Of a stretch of DNA of 64,000 nt, positions 1-11,045 are shown in pieces. The stretch is from Toxonevra muliebris (taxonomy: Eukaryota; Arthropoda; Insecta; Diptera; Pallopteridae): the NCBI GenBank assembly GCA_963691655.1, contig OY829329.1, positions 16,320,708 to 16,384,707 on the forward strand. Reading direction: 5' to 3'. Within the stretch, counting starts at the first letter, position 1. Every line of letters begins with the position of its first letter. The notes below the pieces were generated by a model that saw only the letters and a list, made by a program, of their open reading frames with translations, had not been told where the DNA came from and did not search any database. A program made the position numbers and the translations under genes.

Positions 1-149
1 CCTCATTTAGTTTCCTACAAAAAAGGTGTACATTTAGGTTTAACATGTGTACTATAAAGCTGCCTGCACATCGGGGAAATAAATTTCATAAGAACTCTAT
101 TTTGCGCAGCACTTCTACAAAAACCAATGTATTTTCAAAAATCTGATTT

Positions 150-377
150 GAACTTACACCACTTTTGCACGCAACGGCTCATATATACAAGCATAAATAC
201 CAATCAATTCTTTTTCTTAGGTTAGTGCAGAATTTCAGACTAAAAAAAGACCCATTCCAGTATTCCAGGTACGTACTGAATGAATTGGGGAGAAGTCGAA
301 ACAAGAAAATTGCAGCTTTGAAACACGTTGTGGGTGTTTTGTTATTTCTGTCTGTGGCTGGATATCACCATCCTTAA
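150..377 (+). pseudogene. PIF/Harbinger (HARBI1-like) transposase N-terminal fragment
   Basis: The reading frame across 165-377 contains QNFRLKKDPF, then YVLNELG, and ends LLFLSVAGYHHP. This is the order seen in the N-terminal part of HARBI1-type transposases (a FRLSKEAF-like helix, then a LRFLA..GYQ-like block). The DNA also resembles the Harbinger remnant near 40800 (shared agcataaata..ccaat stretch). There is no DDE catalytic part; the frame ends where the 12-bp degenerate array begins. Seen: motif order and DNA similarity to another remnant in the window. Inferred: family. It is a dead fragment. Confidence 0.5.
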
Positions 378-722
378 CCTCTTACTCAAATTTTTCTTTA
401 ATTTACTTGAACTACTTGTGCAAATTCTTATTTCATCTCTTCCTTCAATTACCTTTTCAACTTCTTGCTCAATTTTTGCTTCAAATTCTTTAACATGCAT
501 TTTCATTAATATTTTCCTCAACTTCTTTCTAAAATTCTTTTTTCAACTCCCTCTTTAACCACCTATTCAACTGGTTGTTCAATTTCCTACTCCAATTTTT
601 CTTGAATTTCTTGCTCAAACTATTCTTTACATATTTTATCAACTTCTTCATCAGCTTCCTTTTCAAATTCTTATTTAACTTCTTTCTCCACTTCGTATTC
701 AATATCATAAATGTTTTGAATG
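366..722. repeat. Degenerate 12-bp tandem repeat (TTCAAATTCTTN-like)
   Basis: The stretch is built of diverged units of about 12 bp, such as ctcaatttttgc, ttcaaattcttt and cctcaacttctt. Because 12 is a multiple of 3, it produces artificial Leu/Phe/Asn-rich frames on the plus strand. On the minus strand it reads as repeated Glu-Val-Glu-Lys-like tetrapeptides broken by stops. I treat it as old satellite DNA, not as a gene. Confidence 0.7.
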
Positions 723-1239
723 TTTTTTGCCAGAAAATTTTTCTGGCCGGTTCATTTGGCTAAATGGTGATTGGCTACCAAGATCATGCAACAATATAGA
801 AAACAAAAAAAATGCCAAGGCTGCCCAGTAAATTGAAACACTATTTGTTGTTTACATTACAGAAATATTTTTCATTTGAAATGATTCAAGATCAGGGCTA
901 GTATTTTTTGTTGTCTTGCCATTGCTGTCTCGTATATTTATGGCAGTTAAGTTGTAAACAGACATTCCTCATCAGTGTCTTTCACTTATGTCTATGTTAA
1001 ACTATACCTACTACACTTTGTATGCATTACTAAGGGAAAGATAAAATGAATGACTATACTCTTTCAAATTAAAATGTAGGGTACAAAAAAGGAAAATATT
1101 TCTTACCCACTAAACTGTCTTGAGAACTGCTTGGATGCTTATGTCTCGGCGTAATTTTAAATTACATTGTACCACGGTTATTAACGCGCAGCGCGCAGAC
1201 TGCTGTAAAGAAAGTTGATGCTAACACAATTTACACTCA
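723..1239. other. No recognisable feature
   Basis: AT-rich single-copy-looking sequence with no convincing frame, TIR or tandem structure. A short GC-richer patch (acgcgcagcgcgcag near 1184) lies just before the dispersed repeat that follows. Confidence 0.4.
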
Positions 1240-2670
1240 CGCCGCGACACTCGCGATACCAAATATTTCACAGTTTTTAATTAATTTTAATTTAAATCGA
1301 AAGTGCAGCCGCGTACTGCACTTTCTATCATTCTTCCTCTTTTTATTTGCCGATATACACATTCACAATAGTAAAGAAGTATTATCTAGTACTAAATTTT
1401 AGTACTGAGTATGGCGATATGGAGACTTCTGTAAAAGAGCGTAGAGGTGTATTTGTTGTAAATTTGCTGAAAAAAGGTACAACTTTGGTTCTCTCGTTTG
1501 GTTGATTCTCTTGTGAGAATTCAACGTTTGGTTGAATGTAGGTGGTACATATTTTTGTACCGTACCTGCGTTCAATTATGTGCGAGCTAACGAGAGCGTA
1601 AGCAGAATTTTCTTTTGCGATATTTAGTGCGATACTTAAGTGATATTTTGTGCGGGAGATTTTTCTTTATTTTTGTTTGGGGGTCATCAATTCGTGATGT
1701 TCTTAGTTGTATTAAATTTAATCTTGAGGTGTGCTGTAGATCCACTAAATCGTGGTGATCCATAAGGGTTTTGAATGTGATATTTTTATTGGTGACTGGA
1801 ATTGTGAAGTATAGGCATTCCAGACATACTAATATTTGAAATCGCAACCCAGAATTACAGATTTTGATTCCAAATATCTTCACTGAATAAAGATATTGGG
1901 AAAAAAAAACTACCACTACCGTTCTGTATACTTATTTGTTGTTGTGTTTTTCTCATTACTACTAGTAAGAATAAAGAATAAGAACTATCACTCAGATCAC
2001 TGATGAAGAATCGTGGGGGACTCCGCAACGGCCGTCTGATTTGCCCGTCTCTGTATACACTGTTTGTTGTTGTGATGAGTACATATAAACGTTCTCTAAA
2101 CCTGTTATACATTATTTAAAATGAAATTTACTTTGTTTTTTCTTAATTTAACTTCACGGATTTTTTCGGGTTATTATTTTATGCATGGGTACAGAAAGCT
2201 TAATAGAGCCAAGACCCAGGGAGTGCAATTTTTTTTATATTATTGTTTGGTGGTTATTTTTTGGCAGCTGGTGCTACCTTGTAGTAGATATTTACTACTA
2301 CTAACTCTTTTTTTTAATTAATTAATAAATTTTTTAATTATGTGCTTAAGAGTCCTTTTGCGTGCTGACGTACACACCAGATTATGCGGGTGAATCAATT
2401 GTACTTTTATTAAAATTGTGTGGTGGTCCTGCATTAAGCCACAAAAATCGAGCATTTCTAAAAAATAACCTTTTGTTGCATTTAGTCCCTTTTTTGCGAA
2501 CCTGCACTTAAGTATTCACTGAGAAAGTTGGCAACGCAGTTACTGTCATTCGTCATTATTTTGCATTTTTCGAGCAGCGCAGTTTACATATTTATATTTG
2601 TTTAAAGTTCTTTGGTTTAATTTAAAACAAAGTCGCGGTTGTTTTTTTTCAATAAAATTTATAAATCTGA
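1240..2670 (+). repeat. Dispersed repeat family 1, copy 1 (about 1.4 kb)
   Basis: This block recurs on the opposite strand at about 25670-26940 and, internally deleted, at 61815-62190. Shared landmarks in order are gcgacactcgcg, acattcacaatagta, the tagtactaaa block, agaggtgtatttgttgtaaa, gtgctgt.gatccactaa, ttggtgactggaatt, tacagaa.gctt.atagagcc, agttggcaacgc and gcatttttcgagcagcgcag. It contains no long frame. Relative to copy 2 it carries an extra block of about 290 bp (1825-2115). It is probably a non-autonomous transposon; the class is unknown. Boundaries are where similarity between copies fades, about +/-20 bp. Confidence 0.75.
1825..2115. repeat. About 290-bp insertion inside dispersed repeat copy 1
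   Basis: Copy 2 of the family passes directly from the ...gactggaatt...cattccg block to the following block, while copy 1 has this extra stretch. Part of it (atttgaaatcgcaacccaga and the next ~50 bp) recurs at 21087-21150 with few mismatches, so it is itself mobile or repetitive. Inside it, tctgtatac followed by tttgttgttgtg occurs twice (about 1922 and 2051). No TIRs or target duplication were identified. Confidence 0.5.
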
Positions 2671-5600
2671 GGTGGCGACGAAAATGCACAAAAAGGTATA
2701 ATTCTTAAATTCGGCAATTAGGTTCTTACAAAATAAAATGTAAATTTTTCTACAGGCACTACCTTTTGATTGGCACTGTTAAAACTAGAGTACAAATTGT
2801 TTTGGAAGAAGGATTTCACTTCAAAGCTTGAGCTTTAGGTTACTAACACTCGTGTCCAAAATTAAATGGGTACAAGAAGTCAGAGAAAAGGCCTGTCGTA
2901 TCAGGTTCAGATGATGATATGAGGAGTGAGCTGTTTACCGTCTTGCTAGAGCTGTGTCGCATATCTGAAGAAAAATTCAAACAAATTAACCCATTTCTAC
3001 TCACAAGAAAGATTGTCTTTTTCATATTTTATGTTCCAGAGTAATTTAGGTTCAGGAAATCCAAATTCGTTATCAGATTCGAGCTTGGGAATTGGTTGTC
3101 CTATATATAGGACAGTCTGTTCGATTTGATGTATTTATTCTTCATACTATTTTCTATATACTTGTTCAAAGTAAAGACAAATTTAGAACGATTTCGATCA
3201 AAAACAAGCAAAAATGGTTGGTAAAAAATTGAAGAAAAAAATTACGATGATTATTCAAAAGAAAAAACATTTAATTTTTTTTCTTTTTGTATTACAGCGA
3301 TCATTTTCATTTCTCAAACTAACATTTTCCCCCTCACATATCTGCCCTGTACTTCAAATTTTTCCTATTGGCTCTAACTCGGCTATAGAACAAGGGTTCT
3401 TGAGACTGAGTGTTAGTTTAGTTAGTTTAGTCCAGCCCATGCTCAACTCTAGCTCTAAATATAGAATAAAAAAGGGTTTCTAAATAGAAAAGACTTAATG
3501 GATTTCCTTTGATTCATGCCAGAGTTCAGCTTTGAAGATAGTGAGCACAAAGTGCGCTATCATTTTGAACAGTGCTTTATTTTCATGCCATATATGAACT
3601 TTTCCTACACCAATAACGTCTGAAAAAGAGCTATTTTAGACTTCTATATATACGAAGCTGGGTGGAAATGAGTTAATAAGCATAGACATGGGAACCATAG
3701 AACCAGAGTTGAACTGATTTCTTGAATCTTTTTGATCAGTTTTAGGTTTTAATTTCAGAACCATTCAAGCAAATCGTTTCCAAAGAAGTTTTTAATAGTT
3801 TTACCACCACGAAACTGCTGCGGATCTGCGATTTGAGTCTATGATTAATTGAGAAGAACAGTCATATATTGTGCAGCATTTTTAAAATTTGGATGTACTT
3901 AGCTATCACCTATTTTGAGGGGGAGAGGAGAGCTATAAAGACCGTAAGTATGTGTCATTACTAGTGAATTAAATGCATCAATCTAATGGTAATTGTTTTG
4001 TTGTATTCACTTCAAAATTAGTTTTCCTTTTTTTTCACTGACTTGACATAAGCACAAATCAATTAATAATCGTCAAAAGCAAATGTGCAAAACAATTGAT
4101 ATGTGAAAATGACTGAACATTTTGTATTGAGTAGTGATTTTTGTTTTGTGCAGATATGGGTAAATGGATATGGAACATATACTTCATTAAAACGCTGCAT
4201 GGTAACATGACACTATCATCTTCTACCCACATAAATATGTATATACAAAAATATACAACATGTCATAGTGTCATCATTAACGTATGCAAGCTGTCAATAT
4301 CATATCTCAAAAATGGGAAAAAAAAAACATACAAACAATACAAAAAAAGGACGAACGAAAAATGAGCAGCAATATGCCTTTTTTCACCTTCGTCTTCCTC
4401 CTCTTGTTTTTAAAAATAAAAATACAATAATAATAGTAAAAATCACTACACTCAGACAGACAAACAAAAAGACACACAGACAAGTGATAAACGATGTAAA
4501 ATATCCTGCAGCATCATTCATTATATAAACACACACACACACACTCATGTGTGATACATATATACAACAATATTGAACAATAATACAGGATACGTATATT
4601 TTCACAAATAACACTTAACAATAACAAACAAACTTTCCGACTAATGACAGTCGAAGGATCGAATAATTTTTCTTGCTTTCTTTTTTTCTTTCCACTAACA
4701 ACAATTCTCACTTTTCTACTTTACTTCTCCTCAATTCTTTTGCCAAGTCATTAATCTTATTTCGTTTTGGCTCTACACACACACACACATACAAATACAC
4801 CCGCTGACGCCTCGTTCTCGTTTTAGTCCGCGTCCTTCCCAACTTTAGTCCATGTGCCTAGTCCATGTGCGCATATGTTCTTCTATAAACGAATATGTGT
4901 AGTTGTTTTTGTTGTAGTTATTTGCTTGCTCGCTCGTTTGTCCGTTATCCTTTCAAGCATAAACACATGCGATTATTTGTGTGTTTCCTTTTTCCTGCCA
5001 CTGCTGGTGCTGCTGCACAACAGGCGGCAACTCTGGCTGTTTTGGCTGACTGCTGCTGCCATGATTAAGTGCCATTTTGAAAAGTACTAAAATCCGGTCA
5101 TGGCATCGTGAAGTTCGTTGGTTCGTTATTTGTTGGTGTTTGGCGAATATTCGTTTGAATGCGTTCGTTTCGTTAGTTTGCTCGTTCGAATGTCAAAGTG
5201 TCAATGATATATGTTATACGCTTCGATAAGATATTCTCAGAAAGCAGGCAGTCAAGGCAAGCAAGGGAAAAGAAGTAGCCAAAAAAGAAAAAATAGGAAA
5301 ATTATGCTTAAATTCGTTTTCGTAGTAGCTAAAATCTGTGCACGTTTACTCAATATAATAAATAGGTTGAAAGTAGTAATATTTTTTGTATGTTATTGCT
5401 ACATGAGTTGTGCACAATATTTGGCAGATTTTTCCTTTGAAAAAATAAGGTCCGTCCGTTTCTCTTTATTTTGTTATTTTTTTTGGGTGAAATCTTTTCC
5501 TTTTTGCGTTTTTTTTTTTTTTTTTTTTTGGCTCAAGCATTTATAATATTTGAAAAATTATTTATAAATGACGTGGCACACGTTTGGATTTTCTCTATTG

Positions 5601-5750
5601 TTTAACGTATAAATTTTATAAAATTGGAAAAGGAATTTGTATTTACTTAATAAGGTTGAAAAAATAGCCAAATCATTCGCTTTATGATTGTTTGGTTTGA
5701 TATTTAATATTTGTGTTATAATTTGCTTATTCATCAGCCACATCGTCACA
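2671..5750. other. AT-rich non-coding DNA with microsatellites
   Basis: No convincing gene. Holds short (CA)n runs at about 4530-4545 and 4777-4790, a cluster of gttcg/cgttcg words at 5109-5190, and a poly(T) tract at 5506-5529. Open frames here are short and low-complexity. Confidence 0.5.
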
Positions 5751-6079
5751 TCAGAACGTTTTCAAAGCACTGCTGGACGTGCTTCGACTTTAAAATATCT
5801 GTGTTTATGGATGCTCTCAACTTCTTAGAGACCAAAGCAAATCAAGCGAGAACCTTTTAAACTTTAATTGATGATGAACTCAGCACAAGTCGCAATCACG
5901 TCAAAGGCGCGACCTCTACCCACTAGGAAAAAAAAACTTCAGATCGAATTTCGAAAGCGCAAAAAAACATATATTTGTGAAATGAACTTCAAATCGTTCA
6001 GCATATTTACCATATTCTATCAAAGCAAATTAAAAAAATAAAAAATATCACCAAATGTGTGTTATTTAACGAGTTAAAA

Positions 6080-6955
6080 GCTTGGAAAATCTCAACGCCC
6101 TTCTACCGGAAATTGAAATGGTTAGGACTTGGATTAGATTTATATAAAACTCTAGCTAGAGGGGCTAGAGATGATACTTCATTTATTACACTTCCATCTG
6201 TACATATATAAAGAGAGTAGTTGGAAAAGAAACTCTCAAACTAAGGGGATTCACCTTACAACCTTATCCAGTGAACCAACTATGGACATGCGACAATCCT
6301 AAAAACAATGGACGATATGGGAAGGATATTCAACTCCTGAAGTCTTACGATAAAATCGGATTACATAACTCTTCAGAGATGACTGGAGGGCCACAAAGTG
6401 ATAAGCTATGATGAAATCACCATTTCACTAATAATTCCAAAATATGAGTAGTAACCTGGCAAGCAGAAATCCTGGCATTCGAAAAATCAGCTAAAGCAAT
6501 ACTGAACTGCGATCTTCCTCCGTCGGATATCACAATCTTAGTAGACAGCTAGGCTGCTGTGAAATTGATTCAACCACGTATAGTCAAATCAAAGACTGTA
6601 CCAAAATGTCGACTCCACAGGATCAAACTATGCTGTGTTCCCGGACATAGCGATATTCAAAGGAACGAAACGGCAGGCGAATTGGCTCGATAAGATTCGG
6701 AAATGCAGTTTACCGCGACAGATGTTACGATACTGCCACCGATCGGGCAATTATACAATGTGATTCATAATATAGTGGGATCTGGGATCAACCGTACTTG
6801 GAGAAATGACTGCGTCACAGTTCGGTCCTTATGTTAGGAGCTAAATGAAAGCCAAACCAGGTTTAGGTTGGAGGGGATGTCGAGAGACACACGTAGGTCT
6901 GAACGGTCCATTGAGATACCACATAATTGGACCTACAGTTTATTTTTCCATTTAT
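6080..6955 (+). pseudogene. Non-LTR retrotransposon remnant, RNase H region
   Basis: Translated plus-strand frames near 6460-6720 give AEILAFEKSAKAI, then ITILVDS with a stop and AAVKLIQ, then CVPGHSDIQRNETAGELAR. This is the RNase H domain of LOA/I-type LINEs (normally xAEIxAI, xSDSQAA, WVPGHxGIxGNExADELA). Stops and frame changes show it is dead. The stretch at 6900-6935 reads like the LNGPLRYH block that follows RNase H. The coding sense resumes at about 7560 after an antisense Jockey fragment. Confidence 0.65.
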
Positions 6956-7059
6956 TTTCTCTACTAATGGATGCAAATCCTTGCTGACTACATGACAAAT
7001 ATGTATAAGGTAGAAAATTATAAATACAATTAATTATTTAGGAGTAAATTGCATCAATG

Positions 7060-7460
7060 AAAAATCAATATTTAGAAATCCTATTAATTTCAAGGCAAGC
7101 CCTAGTAATTGGAGCATTCCTTAAATAATCAGTTTTTTGAATACTGACATGAAATAGTGCATTAACCCTTAAAGATTTAAGCGGAACATTTAAACCAATT
7201 TGACCAAGTAAAACAGTACAATCAATTTTAGCACAAAGTGTATCATAAATAAACATAAGTGATTGAATGATCCTTCTATTTTCGAGAGATTTTAAATTAA
7301 TGAGTTGACAACGAACAATGTATGGAGGCTTTGGATCAACAAAACGTAAAGTTTGAAGGGCGAAGTGAAGAAACTTCCTTTGTACTCTTTCAAGACGAGT
7401 TCACTGAACATTATAGTATGGACTCCAAATGAATGAAGCGTACTCTAGACTGAACCAGTT
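7060..7460 (-). pseudogene. Jockey-type LINE reverse transcriptase C-terminal fragment
   Basis: On the minus strand, frames from about 7455 down to 7065 read LEYASFIWSPYYN, RLERVQRKFLHFAL, YIVRCQLINLKSLENRR and then MFIYDTLCAKIDCTVLLGQ, ending NAPITRAC. These are the standard blocks at the C-terminal end of Jockey-clade reverse transcriptases. Frames are broken and neither RT active site nor 5' part is present. It lies head-on inside a plus-strand LINE remnant (6080-6955 and 7560-7780), so it probably inserted there. Confidence 0.75.
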
Positions 7461-7559
7461 TAACGCCGATTTCGAACGATGGTGTGGCAATTTTGTATCA
7501 GCTTCGTGGTTTTGCCATTACCTACCAAGATGTGTATTTGTAAACTTTGTTAAAATTCT

Positions 7560-7790
7560 GCTTCACTTCATATCGATAGTGAATGTAAGAAAGTTATGAG
7601 AATTAAACCACGTTTACAGCAAAGGCTGCGAAGATATAGAGGAAATCGAATCAGTCCAACATCTACTGTTTGGATACCCTACTTCATGGATGCCCTGCAT
7701 TGCAAGACCGACGTCTTTTTCGATAACTTGGCATGGATAACGATGCAAGTAAAGTCAGAATAACATTAAGTTAAGCTAAAATGACTGCCT
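7560..7790 (+). pseudogene. LINE C-terminal CCHC-like domain remnant (continuation of 6080-6955)
   Basis: Frames read GCEDIEEIESVQHLLFGYP and, after a shift, CPALQDRRLFR and LGMDN. This matches the cysteine-histidine tail (CxxC..ESVxHLLCxCPALxxRR..LG) of R1/LOA/I-type ORF2 proteins. It is in the same orientation as the RNase H fragment upstream, so the two are most simply one old element split by the antisense Jockey piece. Confidence 0.6.
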
Positions 7791-8206
7791 GCGGACGATA
7801 GCACTCCTAAACTAAAAAGGGTCATGTGAAAATAAATCAAGTTCCCATACCTTCCATCATCATCGATTCGTTTAATCTCTCATGCGAAGTAAGGCTTTAA
7901 GGCATGTTGGTACGGTTAATTTTTTGTCGTGCTCTAGAAGATGGAAATATTCATAGATACCACAGAACTCCTGTTCTATAGTACTGTTAAGTCCAGAATC
8001 CTATCGACTAAAACCATCTTCCTCATTTCCTGCCACTCTCCCCGCTGGACTACCCAAAGATATTACTACGCGGGGGTGGATCTAAAAGCTCAGTTCTCGA
8101 TCTGCTTCTGCTGTTCTATCCTCCTTCTCTCACTTTTAATGTTGCGTAGCTTGATCATAATACGCGCAGCCACTGTGTATGTCTGCTTCTATTTTCTCAC
8201 CGATTA
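7791..8206. other. Unassigned sequence before the DD37D element
   Basis: There is an open frame at 7941-8228 but it runs into the transposon terminus and has no recognisable domain. The TA target dinucleotide of the next element is at 8205-8206. Confidence 0.35.
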
Positions 8207-8232
8207 CAGGGTGACAATCGTAAAGTGACGCA
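8207..8232. repeat. Left terminal inverted repeat of the DD37D element
   Basis: Begins cagggtgacaatcgtaaag; reverse complement of 9468-9493 with one mismatch at position 13. Preceded by TA. Confidence 0.95.
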
Positions 8233-8370
8233 CACATTTCAGCAGTTATTTTCAAAAGGACGTACTTCCATTAAGTACAGATAAGTGTTAACATTGCTGA
8301 ATATATAAGCATTCATTTGAACCCCACCTCATTCAATATAACCTCCTTTAGCCTGCACACATGCCTTCAA

Positions 8371-9338
8371 TCAATCCGAAAATCGTAAGACTGTTCGCCG
8401 CAGGACTTCCTGATCAATTTCAGTCCAGGTTTTCTCTAATGAATTAGTCAGCGACTCCAGACTGTGGTGTTGAGATGCACAAGCCTTACTTTCTAAAATA
8501 CGCCAAATAGAGTAGTCCATTGGATTCAAGTCTGGGGAGTATGGTGGCCATTCTTGAGATGTTATGAATCCAGAAAAATTGTCTTTTATCCATGTTTGCG
8601 TTAATTTTGCCATGTGGGAAGGTGCAGAATCTTGCTGGAAAGTCCAGTTTTCATTTTCAAATGTATCTTGGGCCCAGGGAAGAACATGTTCATTTAAAAT
8701 GCTTTGATAAACAACCTGGTCAATTTTAACACCCTCTTCAACGAATATTAGAGGGGTTCTGGCATTAGCGGAAACTCCAGCCCATACCATAACGGAAGCT
8801 GGCTTTTGAACTCGGCCAACAGTCCTATTTTGTTGCGATGATGATGTTAGCCACATTCGGTCATTTTGCGCATTGAAATGTTGTTCAACCGTGAACATTT
8901 TTCATCTGTAAACAAGATATTTTCAACATTTTTTAACACGGAGGAGCGTAGCAACGCCTTGCATCTTTGCAGTCGCAAATCTTTCTTTTTTTGTGACAGA
9001 TCTTGAGCTTTTCGGAGATTGTACGGCTTAAGATTAAGCTTTGATTTTGCAATGATTCGCACTGTTTCACGGTTTACTCCCACTTCCTTAGCGATTTTTC
9101 TCATTGAGCGCCTTGGAATTCGCTTGATTCGTTTACGAATTTTTTCTGTTAAACCAGTAGTGGCAACTGTTGAAAATTTTCCCCGGTCTCTATCTCCAAA
9201 ACCCCCAGTTTCATTATGTCGAATAATAGCTCGGTCTACCGTACGACTTGACAAATTTAAAGCCTTTGCAATTTGACGGCTACTATAATTTGCCAAATGA
9301 AATTTCATAATTTCACGACGAATATTTTCCTTGTCCAT
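8371..9338 (-). pseudogene. DD37D Tc1/mariner transposase with one frameshift
   Basis: Start chosen at the ATG of 9336-9338 (MDKENIRREI), which begins the helix-turn-helix region; the upstream in-frame Met at 9398 adds only a low-complexity leader. Order: first HTH (YSSRQIAKALNLSSRTVDRA), a GRPR-like linker region with DRDRGKFST, second HTH (SMRKIAKEVGVNRETVR), first catalytic Asp in ILFTDEK, second in FQQDSAPSH, third in PYSPDLNPMD. The frame breaks at a run of five A (8898-8902 on the plus strand) directly after FTDEK; a six-A run would keep one frame, so a single-base loss explains it. About 322 codons, a usual length for the family. A sequencing or assembly error in the homopolymer is possible. 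Confidence 0.9.
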
Positions 9339-9467
9339 TTTTAAGGAAATTTCAAAATGTAATAACAAAAATTCAAATGAAATTAAAAGCAAAGCCAATG
9401 ATGAATGAATTTGCTTTTTAAATTAAAGTAACGGTAAATGGCAAAGCTTGCTGCAGAGTATTAAACT

Positions 9468-9493
9468 TGCGTCACTTTACAATTGTCACCCTG
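9468..9493. repeat. Right terminal inverted repeat of the DD37D element
   Basis: Ends tttacaattgtcaccctg and is followed by TA. Pairs with 8207-8232. Confidence 0.95.
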
Positions 9494-9599
9494 TACATCC
9501 CACATCTCTGTGTTAAAGTTCTCCAGTGTTAGTGGCAGGGTCTGTCACAATCCTAAATGTTACTAGTCTACACATATAATTCCACTAAAAGGAAACCTG

Positions 9600-11045
9600 A
9601 GCCAATGAATATATTTTTTTTTCGTGCCGTTACAGCTTTGGTATGTGGGGGCTGCACCTATTAAAACATCATCTTTTCAGGATGGAGTCCGGTTGCGTCC
9701 TTACTGGACTAACATCGTAACACCTGCGTCCAGATCCCGTTTTTTTTTTGGGATCACGTCTTCACCATTATCTTGTCACGTAGCACCAGTTTTCTTTGCC
9801 ATTGATTGTAATCTTAATTGCGCTATCTGCTGTGATTGCAGCGACTACGTTTTCCAAAATTTGACGTTGTGATCGCCACCTCGTGCACTGGAAGTATATT
9901 TGCTCTGCGTCATGTTTTTGTCCGTCGCCGTTGATGCAGTCAGCTCGTTCTGTTTTTCTGATAACGCAAAAATATTTGGGGTAGTAGTGCGTTTGACCTG
10001 ACAGAAACTGTGTGAGATAATAGTTAAACTCTTCCTACTGTCTATTTAGCCAGCTGTCCAGGTCTGGAATGAACTTAGCTGTTCACCTTTCGCGAGTATC
10101 AGCGTTCTACCGTTCCCGACACTGTCGTATGGAATCCAACTTAACTTTTTGTGCTGTCATCGTGCTATTATTTGCCTTTTCAGCTATTAGCTCCTACAGT
10201 CTCTTTCTGTCTTGAGTTAGTAAGTAGATAGGTACCGTTCCGCTGATAACCAGTACTGCAGCCTTCTGCACTGTGCGATACGATGAGGCTACTCGAAGGG
10301 CTACTGTCCGCTGAACCGAAGACATAATTTTTCTTCGGTTATCTGCTTTCAACGCGTCAGCCCACTGCTCACATCTATACAATAGGACTGAGTGAGTTGT
10401 AAACATCAGCAACTTCCTTTTACCGTGCGCAGGACCTTGAACTATTGTTCTGCTGAGTGATGTTGTTGCCTGGATTGGTTTGGTCGCTGCTTGTTCGAGC
10501 TGTGACCAGTAAGACAACTTGGAGTCGAGGATTCTTCCCAGATATCATTTTCTGTGTTCTAAAGGTTTCGAGCCATACTCACACTCGCATCAACTCAACT
10601 TCTAGAAGGATGTGTTTTTTCGTGAGTCGAAGTAATTCCGCGTTTTCTTGAGACAATCTAAGCCGAGCCACTCTTGCGACCTCAGCATAACTTGGTTCAG
10701 CTTTCGCTGACTTTTTTCCATATCGCGTGCAGTGATGACATCCCGCGACGTCATCTGCGTGTGGTAGGTGTCGTCTGAAATCTCGAAGTGCTCTATCTCT
10801 TAATAAGTGACGTTTCAAAGATCCGGGGGCCGAGCATAAATCCATGTGTTGCGCTTGACGTAATCTGTTTTAGTCGGGTGCTGCTTACGGGTTCGTAAAT
10901 AAACTTCAGTTCACTCAGGTAGCTTCACATGATCTTTTTGAAATACATATGCACTCGAAAGCGATTTCCTAAGCCGTCGATTATAACCGTTTACCTGGCA
11001 ATACGGAAGGCGTTTCTAATGTCCATAGTTGTCAAGAATACCAGT
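9600..11045 (-). pseudogene. R1-type non-LTR retrotransposon remnant (RT to C-terminus)
   Basis: Minus-strand blocks in order: LDNYGH..RLPY near 11035 (degraded LDVRNAFN-like RT motif), ARPPDL (GPDLWN-like) near 10820, LPHADDVAG near 10770 (YADD box), LRLSQENAELLRLTKKH, then WSQLEQAATKPIQATTSLSR, HSVLLYRCEQWADALK, VALRVASSYRTVQKAAVLVISG and PIYLLTQDRKRL (10194-10517). NYYLTQFLSG and a cysteine cluster (DCINGDGQKHDAEQ) follow at about 9890-10060. This is the C-terminal half of an R1-clade ORF2. Several frameshifts and stops; no 5' half. The 3' untranslated part probably runs to about 9600. Confidence 0.8.

Larger units (their letters stand above)
8207..9493 (-). mobile_element. Tc1/mariner element, DD37D (maT-like), 1,287 bp
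   Basis: Both ends carry a 26-bp terminal inverted repeat (8207-8232 and 9468-9493) starting cagggtgacaat and identical at 25 of 26 positions. TA dinucleotides flank it exactly (8205-8206, 9494-9495), the Tc1/mariner target duplication. One transposase gene on the minus strand fills it. The spacing from the second to the third catalytic Asp is 37 residues and the third residue is Asp (PYSPDLNPMD), the DD37D signature known for the maT group. The ends are intact, but the gene has one frameshift, so the copy is probably non-autonomous while still a possible substrate in trans. Confidence 0.93.

Noticed and set aside
328..763. Open frames rich in Leu, Phe and Asn resembling membrane proteins
   Set aside because: They are generated by the 12-bp degenerate array; the period is a multiple of three, so any frame yields a repetitive hydrophobic pattern.
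3214..3483. 89-codon frame with a Lys-rich start and hydrophobic stretch
   Set aside because: Composition matches the AT-rich background; no promoter, splice or domain evidence.
5211..5546. 111-codon frame
   Set aside because: Low-complexity Lys/Arg start and a poly-Phe end produced by a poly(T) tract.
9019..9276. Plus-strand frame of 85 codons
   Set aside because: It is the antisense shadow of the DD37D transposase.
8847..9398. Using the Met at 9398 as the transposase start
   Set aside because: The extra ~20 residues are low-complexity and the family N-terminus aligns with MDKEN at 9338.
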